Source: Chimonanthus salicifolius
Lineage: Eukaryota; Streptophyta; Magnoliopsida; Laurales; Calycanthaceae
Direction: 5' to 3'
NCBI GenBank assembly: GCA_013350335.1
Contig: CM023539.1
Span: forward strand, 23,119,043 to 23,183,042
Length of the DNA stretch: 64,000 nt
Positions 37,701-44,159 of the stretch are shown piece after piece (position 1 is the first letter of the stretch; the number at the start of each line of letters is the position of its first letter). Under the pieces are notes generated by a model. That model had not been told where the DNA came from. It worked only from the letters and a program-made list of their open reading frames with translations, and ran no database searches. A program made the translations under genes and the position numbers.

Positions 37701-40700
37701 TGAACGAGGCCGAACCATTAGCAATAAGGCAGGCCATGGTCCTTTGGGCAAGATTTTGTTCAGAGGAATTGATTTTCGGAGGAGGGATTATTGAATGCAA
37801 TGGACTGCGCTAGCAAAAGGAAGGCCACTTCTTGACCGTTCATAACGGTGGTCAAGGAGATTTGACCTATGTCTTCCCAGCTGGTGATATCGTTCTTCGA
37901 ACTAGGAGGGAGACTAATGGCGTGGCTGATTTTCTAGCGAAGACAAGAGTCGACAGGGAAGCAGCTCTAGTTGACTTAAAAGAGGGTGTATGAGAGTGTT
38001 AAAGGGTGAGAGATTGATGGGGAGTCGTTGTTTGACCTTTTGGGTTTTGTTTGCTTGCATTTTGTAGATTTTTCCTCTATTTTCATTATGTTTCTTATAT
38101 ACCGGATGTTTGTGTCTTTTTCCCGTTGTTTAATGAAATTTCTTCTTGTTGATGCTCAAAAAAAAAATTTGTAACCTCATTTTTTTTTAGCAGTAAAGCA
38201 AAAATTTCATTAAAGAAAAAGAAGTACATAGGAAAGGAGAGTAAGACTTGGGTTCATGTGAGATGACCCCAAGGAGAAAGAATACATCACCACCCGCCCC
38301 ACAATATCCCATGTAAGCCAATCCGAGAATACAAATATTGGAAGAAAATAACCCATCCCAAAAGCTCTAGTCCTATGAATTAGGATAATAAACACCCTAG
38401 TTTGTTGAATCCACTCCTAGTTTTGCAAAAAAATCAGCAACTCCATTGGTGAATCTGTTAATTTTGGTGAATGAGATTTCCCGTCCCTTAAGCAGGCCCT
38501 TGATCTCCCTAGTCACTGTAACTAACTTCCACGGTGGTTTTTTCACTTCAGATACCCATTTGATTGCATTTGCCGAGTCACTTTCAATGACCAATTTGCC
38601 TAGCCCTAAGCTATTCCAGATAGTCAAGGTTTTCCTAATGCTAACCAGTTTCGCCTCATTCGACTGTTTTCTACCAATCACCTCTAGGAAGACAACTAAA
38701 GGTTCCCCTGTGTGATCCCGCAGGGCACCTCCAATTCCTGCCGAGCTCGATTTTCCCCTCATTGAACAAAATTGTAATTCAATAGATGGAAGAGGTCATT
38801 GAATTGAAATGCTAAGCTATCACCCTAAAGTTCAACAAAATATCAAGGTTTAGGTTACCATTATGAAATTGGAGGAACTCTAATTCAATACTTTCTTCTT
38901 AGGCATGGAACAAGATTTACTGTTAGTTCTACGAGAGTGACTTCTTGAGCTAATGTGCCAATCAAAGAGTCAAGAATATTTATTAAGCACTAACGTCTTG
39001 TTGATTCAAAAACATGAATACATTCTTTTGAGGCGACAGAGAGAAAAGTTCCATGAGAAAGGAGTTTCTTTTTTTGAGCAGTGACAATGAGATTTCATTC
39101 ATAGATGGAAGAGGTACATATACATTAAGAAAAGGAGGGTCTGGAAGGATTAGACCAGAAATAAAAGAAAAGGTTGAATGAAAAGAACATGAAAAGAAAA
39201 CATATCCAGGGCCGGCCCTGGCTATATATGGAGTAAGCCGCCGCCTAAGGCCCCCACCAATGCGACCAATGACTTTACTCACAATTTCAAGGTCCCCCAC
39301 TCCACCTAGGGCCCCTGAGATTTCAGGGCATCTCAGGGCCGGCACTAAACTTATCACTATAGTATATCAGAAAAAGTAAAGCACTACTGTCAAAACATCC
39401 ATCCCATCTCATAAGAAAAAAAAGCCTGAGAAGTGGTCATCAACTCCCAACTTAGCAAAGTAGTCTGTAGCAATGTTGTGAAAATCGAATCGTATCGAAA
39501 ATCGCTAATACATCTTGAATCGCAAATCGTGTATCGTAAATCGTAGAATCGTAAGATCCATATGTGTTTTCCCTAAAAAATATTTAATATATGAAATAAC
39601 ATAAAATATATTTAAAATGTAATAACATGAGCAATTCTCCAACTTTCTTTCAATATTAAGTGAATTCTATATAATTAGTTCATTGAAGCTCAAATTTCAA
39701 TGCTCTAACTCCCAAAAGTATAAGACCAGTATATAATCCAATTATACTATGAAAAGTCAATAATGAACTAAAAAAACCCTTAAAAAATTGAAAGGTCTTA
39801 AATGTTCATCAACTCGAGCCTTAAAAATCATTAAAACGAAATGTTTCATACTTTCACACTCCTAATAACCCAATAATTCTATTATTTATACGAATCGTAA
39901 GATTTGTTAATAAATACGAATCGTTTCTCTTATCATATCGTATGAATCGTAAGATACGAATCATGTATCGTAAGATTTTAACAACTATGGTCTGTAGTGA
40001 TCAATCGAGAGAGAGAGGAGGAGGAGGAGGGAAAGAGAGAAGAGGAGAGAAGAGGGGGGGGGGGGGCGCCTTTGTCCCTTAGCCCATTTGATACACTTGT
40101 CGAATCCCCTTCTATTACAAATTTTCCTTGCCCATGGATTTTCCAGATGGTCAGAGCTCTGCTAATACTAAGGATTTTCGCCTCATTTGAGTCTTTGATT
40201 CCCACCGACGCATTAAACATGATTGATGTAGAACTCGCATGATTCCTAAGCACATCACCTTATCTCTACTGGCCTCAGTTTCCCCCTAGTTGCCCCATCC
40301 ACATTAAATTTCATGACATCCGATTCTGGTGGCACCCAGCTATGCGCAAGTTACTATAGAAAGAAGTCTCTACAAGTTACTATGTCTAGTTCCTTGAGTT
40401 TTCCGATGAAGCACACAAGAGGGACTAAAAGTGTAACTATTATAGGTAAGTTGTTTCTTTCCCCCTTTTTTTCTTCTGGAAAGGTAATCACTATAGGTGA
40501 GTTCCTTGTTCAAATCCTTCATCTAGGCACTCGCATTTTCTTCGAGAATCCTTATTTGTTCAAAAGTCTTAATACACTTTGCCCCTTTTCATTTTTGAAA
40601 ATCAAGCATTGCACCTTCAAGAGTGAAAGCCGTCTCCTCAACTATGACAGCAAGAAAACTTTGTCAAAGAGCACTCACAAAGGAGAATAATCATTCCCCT

Positions 40701-43700
40701 AAGGGTACATTTGTTCACACAGTTTCTCCTAAGAAAATTTGACTTTCTCAAGAACGTGAGATTTTTCCACGTCTGTTTGCACACATTTTCCCTGGAAGGT
40801 AGATTCTCAATACCAAATTTTCCTAGGGAAACAGTCCAAAAAATTTCCCTCCATAACCCATGGAGACACACTTCCTTGGGAAAATTTATGAAGCAAACCT
40901 TCACTTAGTTGACAAAATAAGTTTCGAACTTGATCATATGCATACCCGACGACCCATTTATTAAATAAGTTGATATGGCACACTTAAGCTAAAAAACCCA
41001 AAAAAAAAAAAATTCATATTCAAGTTTATTTGGCCTGGGTCGGACTCTTTTTTAGACCTAAAATATTATGCTCGGATTACAACTCGAGTTGAACCAAGCC
41101 TAGTACATGAAAGTATGAGCTTGGCCAAAACGCCAAATTTGAGCAAATGATTTTTAAAATCAAATTTCATTTAATTAATATTTTTATAAATATAAGATTT
41201 ATATAATATATAATTTAGATTTTAATAGAACAATAAAAAATATTTCTATTTTAACCACGTAAGCCTAAGCCTAGATAAGCCCCCACATACATTTCAAACA
41301 TAAAATTAGGCTCAGAACCTAAAAATAAAATTCAGGTCGGGTTTGAGTCTGAATAATTCAGGTTGCCTCGAACCTGAACCCGAGCTCGGCCCCTTCCATT
41401 ACAGTTCAAGCATGGGCTCAAGTAAATACAAAACCTAGTATATCGCGTCACTCAAGTTGCAACCATTGTTTACAAACTCAAAAAAACTCAAGAGTCAGTC
41501 GAGTTGACTTGACTCAATGGGATTTCAAGTCAATCGACACAGTGAGTTTTACTAAGTTCTCTCAAGTTGAGTCCAAAAACTTGGCCAAGTTACCCAATAA
41601 GATTTTGAGTCGAGTCCAAGTTTTGAATTTTGAACTATGGTTACAGCCCTAACTTGAACCATGTATTGACCGAGCTTTCATTATGTAGGTTAGTGGGAAA
41701 CAAATAAGTAATTTTTTAGATGAGAAAGCAAATTCTTATCAAGCCACTTTTCTAGGATAATTTTTCCATCCAAATCCATTTTCCTATTGAGATTATTTTC
41801 CCAGGAAACCAACAAACAAGCCCTAAATGCTTTAATTGGATGGCTCCTACGCATCAACGGAAAAAGGACCAATGAGCAAATGGCTTCTTGACTACAGTAT
41901 CATTCTTGGATGTAATTGATGGTATACATCTCATACCATAAATAGCTATGATGAATATATTTATTTGCAAAAACAACTAGATTACCAACCACCCCCTCTT
42001 TTCCCCAAGGGGAAAAAAACTAAACGTTGAATTTTGCTTCCAATTTTAAGTTGTACCACTTGCCTCCATCGGTTGAAATACACAATTTAAATTACGTTAT
42101 TTTAAATTTGAGTTCAATATTCAGATGACATACATAGATCATGTTGAATTTTCTTATGTTTGCTATAATTCATTCTCAAAATTTACATTCATTTCCATTC
42201 ATAATATTCACTCTCTCCACTATCTCTCATAGTTCTTGACTTCTTTCCCTTTCCAACATTTCATGTTCCACCATGATATACATCAAAGCAACCTCAGGCA
42301 ACAAAGGTATGCGTTTGGTTCATCACATTTTTTAAAGACAACGTAACAACATGCATTATATCTTATTATTACAAAGAAAGGATTTTCACCAAATTTTCTA
42401 GATCTAATTATATTATTTGCCAAAGTTGAACCCACAAACAAAGAATAGACTATGGCACTCCCAGACGATACATTTCCAAAAACTCTTTAACACTATTCCC
42501 CATACTTTTGAATTATTGTTAACATAAGAAAATCCAATTAATTCTTGCAAAATTTATTATAATGGTTTTTATTTTTTTTCTTGTCATCATAGATGATTTA
42601 CTTTAAGACAAAATCTCTCAAGCCATGTTTGTATGATACAATTGACAATATATAAAAGACAATTATGTTTTTATAATTTGTAATTTATCATTATTTGATG
42701 TTTCATATTTTACCCCATGCATTATACAGGATTTTTACTGGTATACATGCAAATAAATAAAATACATGGAACTATAATGATATCTTATTTGTGGCACTAC
42801 CACTAGACAAAGGCTGGCATGGAATACGATTCAGCCATTGTCTCATGTACCATTTGGAAATCAAAGAATTCAAGAATTTTTTAGGTAAGTACACAAAGGT
42901 AGCATCAAAATGCTAGATGGAGACTGTGTGCTTGGCTCCTCTCCTGTATGCTTAGCTTCGTGGGAAGGTTGTATGAATGGTGTGCATCGGAGGCACAAGA
43001 AACTGACAGAGTGGTCTCCTCCTCAGTGCGGTGAAATGAAATTTAACATGGACGGGGCATCTAGGGGTAAACCAGGGCCGGCAGGGATTGGAGGTGTCCT
43101 TAGGAATCATCTAGGTCATTCTACCTCGGTTTTTCCAGAGTTGATGGGGACAAGGGACTTTTCTAATGAGGCTGAATTGCTTAGCATTAGGCGAGCTTTG
43201 AGTATATGGTCGGATTATGGGGGTGGTAAACTAGTTATTAAGGGAGATTCGACAAATGCCATTAAATGACAAGAGGTGTCCCCCGTGGAAGATGATAACC
43301 ATAATCAGAGAAATTAGGGCTCTGGCCTCAGGTCTTGAGGTGTCCTTTGCTCAGATTAGTCATTCAGCAAATGGGGCGGCGAACTATTTCGCAAAAAAAT
43401 GGCATCAACGGCTCAATCATAAGCGCTTTTCAGCTTTAAGGAGGATAGATCTTATTGTTCTAGTTCGGGCATACGCATTGGATGTATTATTCTATTTTGA
43501 TGTATTTCATTTTTCTATGTTGCTTCCTTTTCTGTATTGTCAGGGTCTAATCCTATTAGTCCCTGGCTTTTTCTCTCTTTTTATTGTACCTTTTCTTGTT
43601 TTTTAGTAATAAAATCTTCTTCGTTACCGATTCAAAAAAAACTATTGATGAACGACTATAACAATAGAGAGACAATCTTTGACCAATAGTTAGAAAGGGG

Positions 43701-44103
43701 AAGATCAAAGGCCAAAGAACTATAACAAGAATCCAATTACCAATGGCATTATGTTGGCAAGACCCACACCTTCTCCAGATGCCAAAAATATTTCATTCTC
43801 AAGCACCACATCATCTCCCAACCAGCTTAGAATTTCTATAGGCCTAAAAAACCAGAGGATCTTTATTTTCTTCTTTTGATTCGGATACTCCCATATTTTG
43901 ATAAGCTTGCCAAGATATGGCTCGGGGTCATTGTCTGTGTATAGATACACACAGTCATAAAGAAAGTACTCTATCCCATCATAAGTAAAGGATTCGTAAA
44001 ACTGGACCTCTTTCTTCGCCCCACCAATACTTTTCTTTTTACCCCATTCAAACTCAAGGTCGTCTCCGTTATGTGCTTCTTCAGAAAGAGACATAGATGG
44101 CAT
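11253..44103 (-). CDS. ASI1: ASI1/IBM2/SG1-like BAH-RRM protein, seven coding exons found, 3' end outside window
   Basis: In Arabidopsis this nuclear protein works with EDM2 and AIPP1 to promote full-length transcription and distal polyadenylation of genes with heterochromatic introns (IBM1, RPP7). Coding exons in order are 44103-43741, 32189-32021, 31896-31804, 31702-31601, 31484-31078, 18940-18914 and 11345-11253. Together they give 1254 nt (418 codons) without a stop. Every intron is GT-AG, and all phases fit (0,1,1,1,0,0). Residues about 30-185 form a BAH domain (QFYESFTYDG, ILWFFRP, LASGEGVGLAN, GKCNVVCTSKDERNPQP, ADYIFYRTFDVG). Residues 186-378 are a charged Lys/Ser/Asp-rich linker ending EVTRRPDA. 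The RRM starts near residue 400 (GTLVLLENLD). Introns 1, 5 and 6 are 11.6, 12.1 and 7.6 kb and full of transposons. The rest of the RRM and the C-terminus were not found and should lie left of position 1. Family identity is from remembered ASI1 sequence features; homology is strong, orthology is inferred. Confidence 0.88.
11346..12116. other. Intron 6, unassigned part
   Basis: AT-rich sequence between exon 7 and the 3' end of a LINE. No coding or terminal repeats were seen. Confidence 0.4.
12117..13865 (-). pseudogene. 5'-truncated L1-type LINE: RT end, zf-RVT, RNase H, poly-A
   Basis: On the minus strand, in order: the end of the RT (KLERVHRQFLWNHDREKRK, then ALLEKWFWRLEDSSEGLWKD), the FSVKSF/IWEG connection, the zf-RVT region (CPQCLADAESVNHLLIHCRY) and an RNase H domain (KVNFDGSCMREIGLAGYGGV, ELFALWRGILELE). 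It ends in a poly-A tail (the T-run at 12119-12128). At least four frameshifts break it. RNase H downstream of zf-RVT is typical of plant L1 clades. It lies in intron 6, in the same orientation as the host gene. Confidence 0.82.
13866..15135. other. Intron 6, unassigned part
   Basis: No recognisable coding. The segment 14830-15050 has an open minus frame without known motifs. Confidence 0.35.
15140..16590 (+). pseudogene. LINE ORF2 fragments: EN-RT linker and RT thumb
   Basis: At 15200-15560 the peptides WWSSFNVEGWAGFVLETKLK, DWLKGNGRSI and a later DDNSKM match the linker between endonuclease and RT (WW.SF…F.L..KLK.LK..LK.WN…GD.NTKFFH). At 16295-16490, VEKVKWRLSMLKWTYLSLGG and VGVGKKLEKL match the distal RT (V.WRL..WK..YLSLGGR…VAKKLEK). 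The catalytic RT between them is missing, replaced by AT-rich sequence. It may be one deleted element or two insertions. Confidence 0.65.
17060..17670 (-). pseudogene. LINE 3' end with RNase H domain
   Basis: The minus strand reads REKPGPTGIGGVLRDSC and NETELLAIRRVLT, the RNase H segment D.ASRGKPGPAGIGGVLR…NEAELLAIRRAL. It ends in TTACCGCT plus poly-A (complement at 17065-17080), the same 3' terminus as the other RNase H LINE fragments in this window. Several stops are present. Confidence 0.7.
17671..18913. other. Intron 6, unassigned; two long (TA)n tracts
   Basis: Mostly AT-rich sequence with TA microsatellites at about 18309-18344 and 18697-18739. No coding was recognised. Confidence 0.45.
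18914..18940 (-). CDS. ASI1: ASI1-like exon 6, a 27-nt microexon
   Basis: The exon is nine codons, DRSKWFKGL, between acceptor tgtttgtttgcag and donor gtaagtgatc, phase 0 on both sides. It joins …VTRRPDA to AWKDRIQDAH, reproducing the family order RRPDA-D.SKWF.GLPW. It lies alone between a 12.1-kb and a 7.6-kb intron, so ORF-based methods would miss it. Confidence 0.82.
18941..20278. other. Intron 5, unassigned part
   Basis: No coding was recognised. Around 19285-19375 a phrase tatggttgtgaaactcttgca recurs about 70 bp apart. A short (AT)n tract lies near 19709-19727. Confidence 0.4.
21064..22604. mobile_element. Nested inverted-repeat element of 1541 bp with multiplied right ends
   Basis: The left end GGGCTGCGTCTGGATG and the complement of the right end GGCTGCGTTTGGATGG form terminal inverted repeats. 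Both continue into gtaa-rich arms (aaggggtaa, ttaccccc). Flanks share TA (21062-21063 and 22605-22606), or tagaaa further out, so the TSD type is unclear. No coding was seen. About 320-bp units inside carry extra inverted copies of the terminus. It sits inside an LTR, so it is younger than that LTR. Superfamily is uncertain. Confidence 0.65.
21515..22370. repeat. About three tandem units of about 320 bp
   Basis: The phrase cttacagtt.(c/t)cc..actcaagggtaacc recurs at about 21583, 21909 and 22225, spacings of 326 and 316 bp. Each is followed by aaatttacccctcatc.aaatgcatca, then an AT-rich tract and a tttcg.agtttcgag segment. The last unit is incomplete. Confidence 0.75.
22901..23809. other. Intron 5, unassigned part
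   Basis: Possible remainder of the LTR at left, then sequence with repeated 'aagcccaa' phrases (23625-23800). No coding was recognised. Confidence 0.35.
24698..25597. repeat. 98-bp minisatellite, about nine units, inside the hAT element
   Basis: The marker gactataaaaataag recurs at 24706, 24804, 24902, 25000, 25098, 25196, 25294, 25392 and 25490, exactly 98 bp apart, with a partial unit at 25588. Diagnostic variants (tatttaaataaatagaac, …tacaac, tacttaactaaat) show the order A-B-C-A-B-C-D-A-A. It is about 80% AT and contains no spacers or coding. Confidence 0.95.
25996..28483 (+). pseudogene. hAT transposase pseudogene (BED finger, DUF659, hAT dimerisation)
   Basis: Exons are about 25996-27687, 27760-27878, 27968-28226 and 28317-28483, with donors such as gtatttaata and acceptors ttttatag and ttaacag. 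Motifs in order: BED zinc finger (CNYCKKKMSGG…MKHHLG), GPMEKFI, DUF659 (IMTDGWTDGKNRSITNFLV, VTDNAAPYVKAG), CAAHCLDLMLEDIGK, ARWNDQLHHPLHAAAYYLNP, and the dimerisation motif LTCSATGCERNWSVFEQ. It ends in an acidic tail (…IDENDIL). Three frameshifts (near 26330, 26460 and 26655) and a TGA at the second W of a WW pair (27769-27771) disable it. The start may be the ATG at 26032, where family similarity begins. Confidence 0.9.
28731..29558. other. Intron 5, unassigned part
   Basis: No coding was recognised. The stretch gccgggcaatggcccttggcgaaagcc near 29217 resembles retroelement leader sequence but has no other support. Confidence 0.35.
29560..30250 (-). pseudogene. LINE ORF2 fragment, distal RT and connection
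   Basis: The minus strand gives FLKRFASRRGKCLSREDY and HVEALEKIEHNFLQEE, a degenerate RT thumb (ekRLasWKgk.LS.ggR…A..LEKI…FLW). It is followed by HYKVGERSRLVFCKNFVW, the VGDGSR..FW.D.W motif. Frames are interrupted and no 3' tail is seen. It lies in intron 5, about 0.8 kb from exon 5. Confidence 0.6.
30251..31077. other. Intron 5 next to exon 5; GAT-rich microsatellite
   Basis: An imperfect gatgatgacaatggcgatgac repeat lies at about 30367-30440. Otherwise no feature was recognised. Confidence 0.5.
31078..31484 (-). CDS. ASI1: ASI1-like exon 5 (linker ending in the EVTRRPDA motif)
   Basis: Acceptor cttaatcttcag precedes AGAAACTGCC, and donor gtaagttgcc follows GATGCT. The 407 nt stay open and end in phase 0. 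The peptide is rich in Lys, Ser and Asp (YPSKKLRFIGDKAKQLDE) and closes with QILEVTRRPDA, a motif that precedes the RRM in ASI1 proteins. Translation beyond the donor loses all similarity. The following intron is 12.1 kb and holds the hAT element. Confidence 0.87.
31601..31702 (-). CDS. ASI1: ASI1-like exon 4 (linker)
   Basis: Acceptor ctcatctag and donor gtaaagtccc flank 102 nt that keep phase 1 on both sides. The peptide includes LERIVGTKVKREEPSVDEKT and SNVDPNESKT, a charged disordered linker. Its support is the matching phase with exons 3 and 5 and the lack of stops. Confidence 0.78.
31804..31896 (-). CDS. ASI1: ASI1-like exon 3 (end of BAH domain)
   Basis: Acceptor gtgttgcag is followed by TGAAGTATATTT, so the split codon with exon 2 gives VEVKYIFNCEGS, the usual end of this BAH domain. 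The donor is gtaaaggaat, phase 1. The tail EVSENDKNEKLVR is hydrophilic and starts the linker. Confidence 0.8.
32021..32189 (-). CDS. ASI1: ASI1-like exon 2 (C-terminal half of BAH domain)
   Basis: Acceptor gaccag precedes GAAGTTCTT, and donor gtatatttcc follows GTAGAAG, leaving phase 1. The translation runs EVLVGKCNVVCTSKDERNPQ, then YIFYRTFDVGNC, then EEKVCGVE. It continues exon 1 directly (…MPL|EVLVGKC), as expected for the BAH domain. Confidence 0.9.
32190..33013. other. Intron 1 next to exon 2, unassigned
   Basis: AT-rich sequence. No coding or terminal repeats were recognised. Confidence 0.4.
33019..34058 (+). mobile_element. Solo chromovirus-type LTR with 5-bp TSD
   Basis: The LTR runs from TGATGCGGTGCATC to TTGTCCTGCGTCA and is flanked on both sides by CAAGC (33014-33018 and 34059-34063). 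It has a pyrimidine-rich R/U5 block (33295-33345) and ends with the family motif catttagggttaccctat. Length is 1040 bp. No PBS or gag follows in its own orientation, so it is a solo LTR. It lies in intron 1, antisense to the host gene. Confidence 0.85.
34100..34928 (-). pseudogene. Gag of a Ty3/gypsy chromovirus
   Basis: The minus strand begins MRTRSGQEYHPDMSSQIGQ, then an RG-rich segment (GRGERGRGRGFGHGRG). The gag core follows: FEGRPDPKVFLDISDM-like sequence with a stop, RGQARLLWESVKRE, SWEVMKDRLNTKHVP, and ALRQGSMSVDEYINRFEEF. Stops and frameshifts interrupt it near 34360-34590. The reading breaks off just after EEFVR, close to the TSD of the solo LTR, so later domains are missing. It belongs with the LTR at 35047-36179. 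Confidence 0.8.
35047..36179 (-). mobile_element. 5' LTR of the gypsy element whose gag lies at 34100-34928
   Basis: On the minus strand it starts TGATGCGGGAGC and ends AACCCTGCATCA, an inverted TGATGC/GCATCA pair. It includes the GA-rich tract (complement at 35820-35880) and the ggcgtgaagcc motif shared with the LTR at 33019. Directly after it comes TTTGGTGGCCCATGC, a candidate primer-binding site of unassigned tRNA. About 120 bp further begins gag. Confidence 0.75.
36180..37610. other. Intron 1, unassigned part
   Basis: A poly-A run at 36762-36774 could be a retroposon 3' end. The segment after it gives VNSDGSLAISMGG, which faintly resembles an RNase H start. Neither is strong enough to call. 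Confidence 0.35.
37615..38165 (+). pseudogene. LINE 3' end with RNase H remnant, poly-A
   Basis: The plus strand shows LNEAEPLAIRQAMVLWA-like sequence around 37690-37745 and ETNGVADFLAKTRVDREA near 37910, both from the end of the plant LINE RNase H. The 3' end is taatgaaatttcttcttgttgatgctc plus poly-A (38157-38168). At 37628-37640 a second LINE-like terminus (gtaccgct plus A-run) suggests insertion into an older LINE tail. Confidence 0.6.
38170..38765 (-). pseudogene. LINE 3' end with RNase H domain, inverted to its neighbour
   Basis: The minus frame 38397-38762 stays open for 121 residues: SSAGIGGALRDHTGEPLVVF, then WNSLGLGKLVIESDSANAIK and TNGVADFFAKLGVD. These are RNase H motifs with the D of ESDS still present. 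The 3' end is TTACTGCT plus poly-A (complement at 38178-38193). It lies tail-to-tail with the plus-strand fragment at left. Confidence 0.78.
39207..39347. mobile_element. 141-bp hAT-type MITE
   Basis: Ends are CAGGGCCGGCCCTGG and, on the complement of the right end, TAGTGCCGGCCCTGA. The 8-bp TSD is AACATATC (39199-39206) versus AACTTATC (39348-39355), 7 of 8 equal. Too short to code. Confidence 0.78.
39471..39989. mobile_element. 519-bp hAT MITE with perfect TSD, relative of the hAT at 23818
   Basis: The left end CAATGTTGTGAAAATCG differs from the 23818 hAT terminus at one of 17 positions. The right end, complemented, reads CATAGTTGTTAAAATC. The TSD GTCTGTAG is perfect (39463-39470 and 39990-39997). 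Subterminal arms carry many cgaatcgtaagat and aatcgtaaatcg motifs, as in the hAT right end (gcgatttacgatt). The middle is AT-rich and noncoding. A second copy lies at 47271-47630. Confidence 0.9.
40008..40067. repeat. Polypurine GA/GGA tract ending in a long G run
   Basis: A GA/GGA-rich tract ends in about 13 consecutive G at about 40054-40066. It interrupts the LINE RNase H sequence beside the MITE and may be a slippage expansion. Confidence 0.7.
40371..40918. other. Intron 1, unassigned part
   Basis: No coding or repeat was recognised. Confidence 0.35.
40919..41450. mobile_element. Decayed MITE related to the one at 45022-45520
   Basis: Shared stretches in the same order include agtacatgaaag…tgag.tt.g.caaaa, an AT-rich centre and caggtcgggtttga.tctgaataattcaggt. 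Ends and TSD could not be fixed. Confidence 0.5.
41464..41639. mobile_element. 176-bp hAT-like MITE
   Basis: The left end CATTGTTTACAAACTC and the complement of the right end CATAGTTCAAAATTC form imperfect inverted repeats. The flanks GTTGCAAC (41456-41463) and GTTACAGC (41640-41647) share 6 of 8 bases. The interior repeats gagtcgag/ttgagtcc motifs like those in the hAT at 23818. Confidence 0.5.
41648..42900. other. Intron 1, unassigned part
   Basis: AT-rich sequence without recognised features. Confidence 0.35.
42905..43645 (+). pseudogene. LINE 3' end with RNase H domain and poly-A
   Basis: Plus frame 42910-43269 reads EWSPPQCGEMKFNMDGASRG, KPGPAGIGGVLRNHLG and NEAELLSIRRALSIW, then LVIKGDSTNAIK. 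One frameshift near 43265 leads to PPWKMITIIREI and ISHSANGAANYFAK. The first catalytic D and the E of NEAEL are kept. It ends taataaaatcttcttcgttaccgattc plus poly-A. It is the best preserved of the RNase H fragments and lies 95 bp downstream of exon 1's donor, in the antisense direction. Confidence 0.82.
43741..44103 (-). CDS. ASI1: ASI1-like exon 1 (start codon and N-terminal half of BAH domain)
   Basis: The exon codes for 121 residues and ends ...GVGLANIMPL before a donor reading gtaattgg (phase 0). The ATG at 44103 is chosen because an in-frame TGA lies about 33 nt upstream; a second ATG three codons later is an alternative. The segment EFEWGKKKSIGG followed by VQFYESFTYDG matches the start of ASI1 proteins. 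Reading past the donor meets a stop within seven codons, which fits an intron there. The next exon is 11.55 kb away. Confidence 0.88.
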
Positions 44104-44157
44104 ATCTCGAGATTGACGTAGATGCTCCCCAACTCAATTGCCTTTTAGAACCTAAAG
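44104..44157 (-). other. Probable 5'UTR and splice acceptor of an upstream noncoding exon
   Basis: On the minus strand a long T-rich tract ends in tttactttag just before position 44151, a good acceptor about 47 nt upstream of the ATG. This suggests that the 5'UTR is split and that a noncoding first exon lies at higher coordinates. CT-rich tracts on the minus strand near 45650-45666 and 46005-46022 would suit a plant core promoter or 5'UTR, but nothing ties them to this gene. Confidence 0.4.
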
Positions 44158-44159
44158 TA

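Larger units (their letters stand above)
39060..40370 (-). pseudogene. LINE RNase H 3' end pierced by two hAT MITEs
   Basis: Read on the minus strand, KFNVDGATRGKLRP (about 40300) and GIKDSNEAKILSISRALTIW followed by GKFVIEGDST (about 40100-40200) are RNase H motifs. The 3' end is CACTGCTC plus A-run (complement near 39067-39080). The sequence is interrupted by MITEs at 39207-39347 and 39471-39989 and by a purine/G tract at 40008-40067. Removing the MITEs restores collinearity with the LINE copy at 17060-17670 (aactcccaacttagcaaag…gtctg). Confidence 0.72.
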
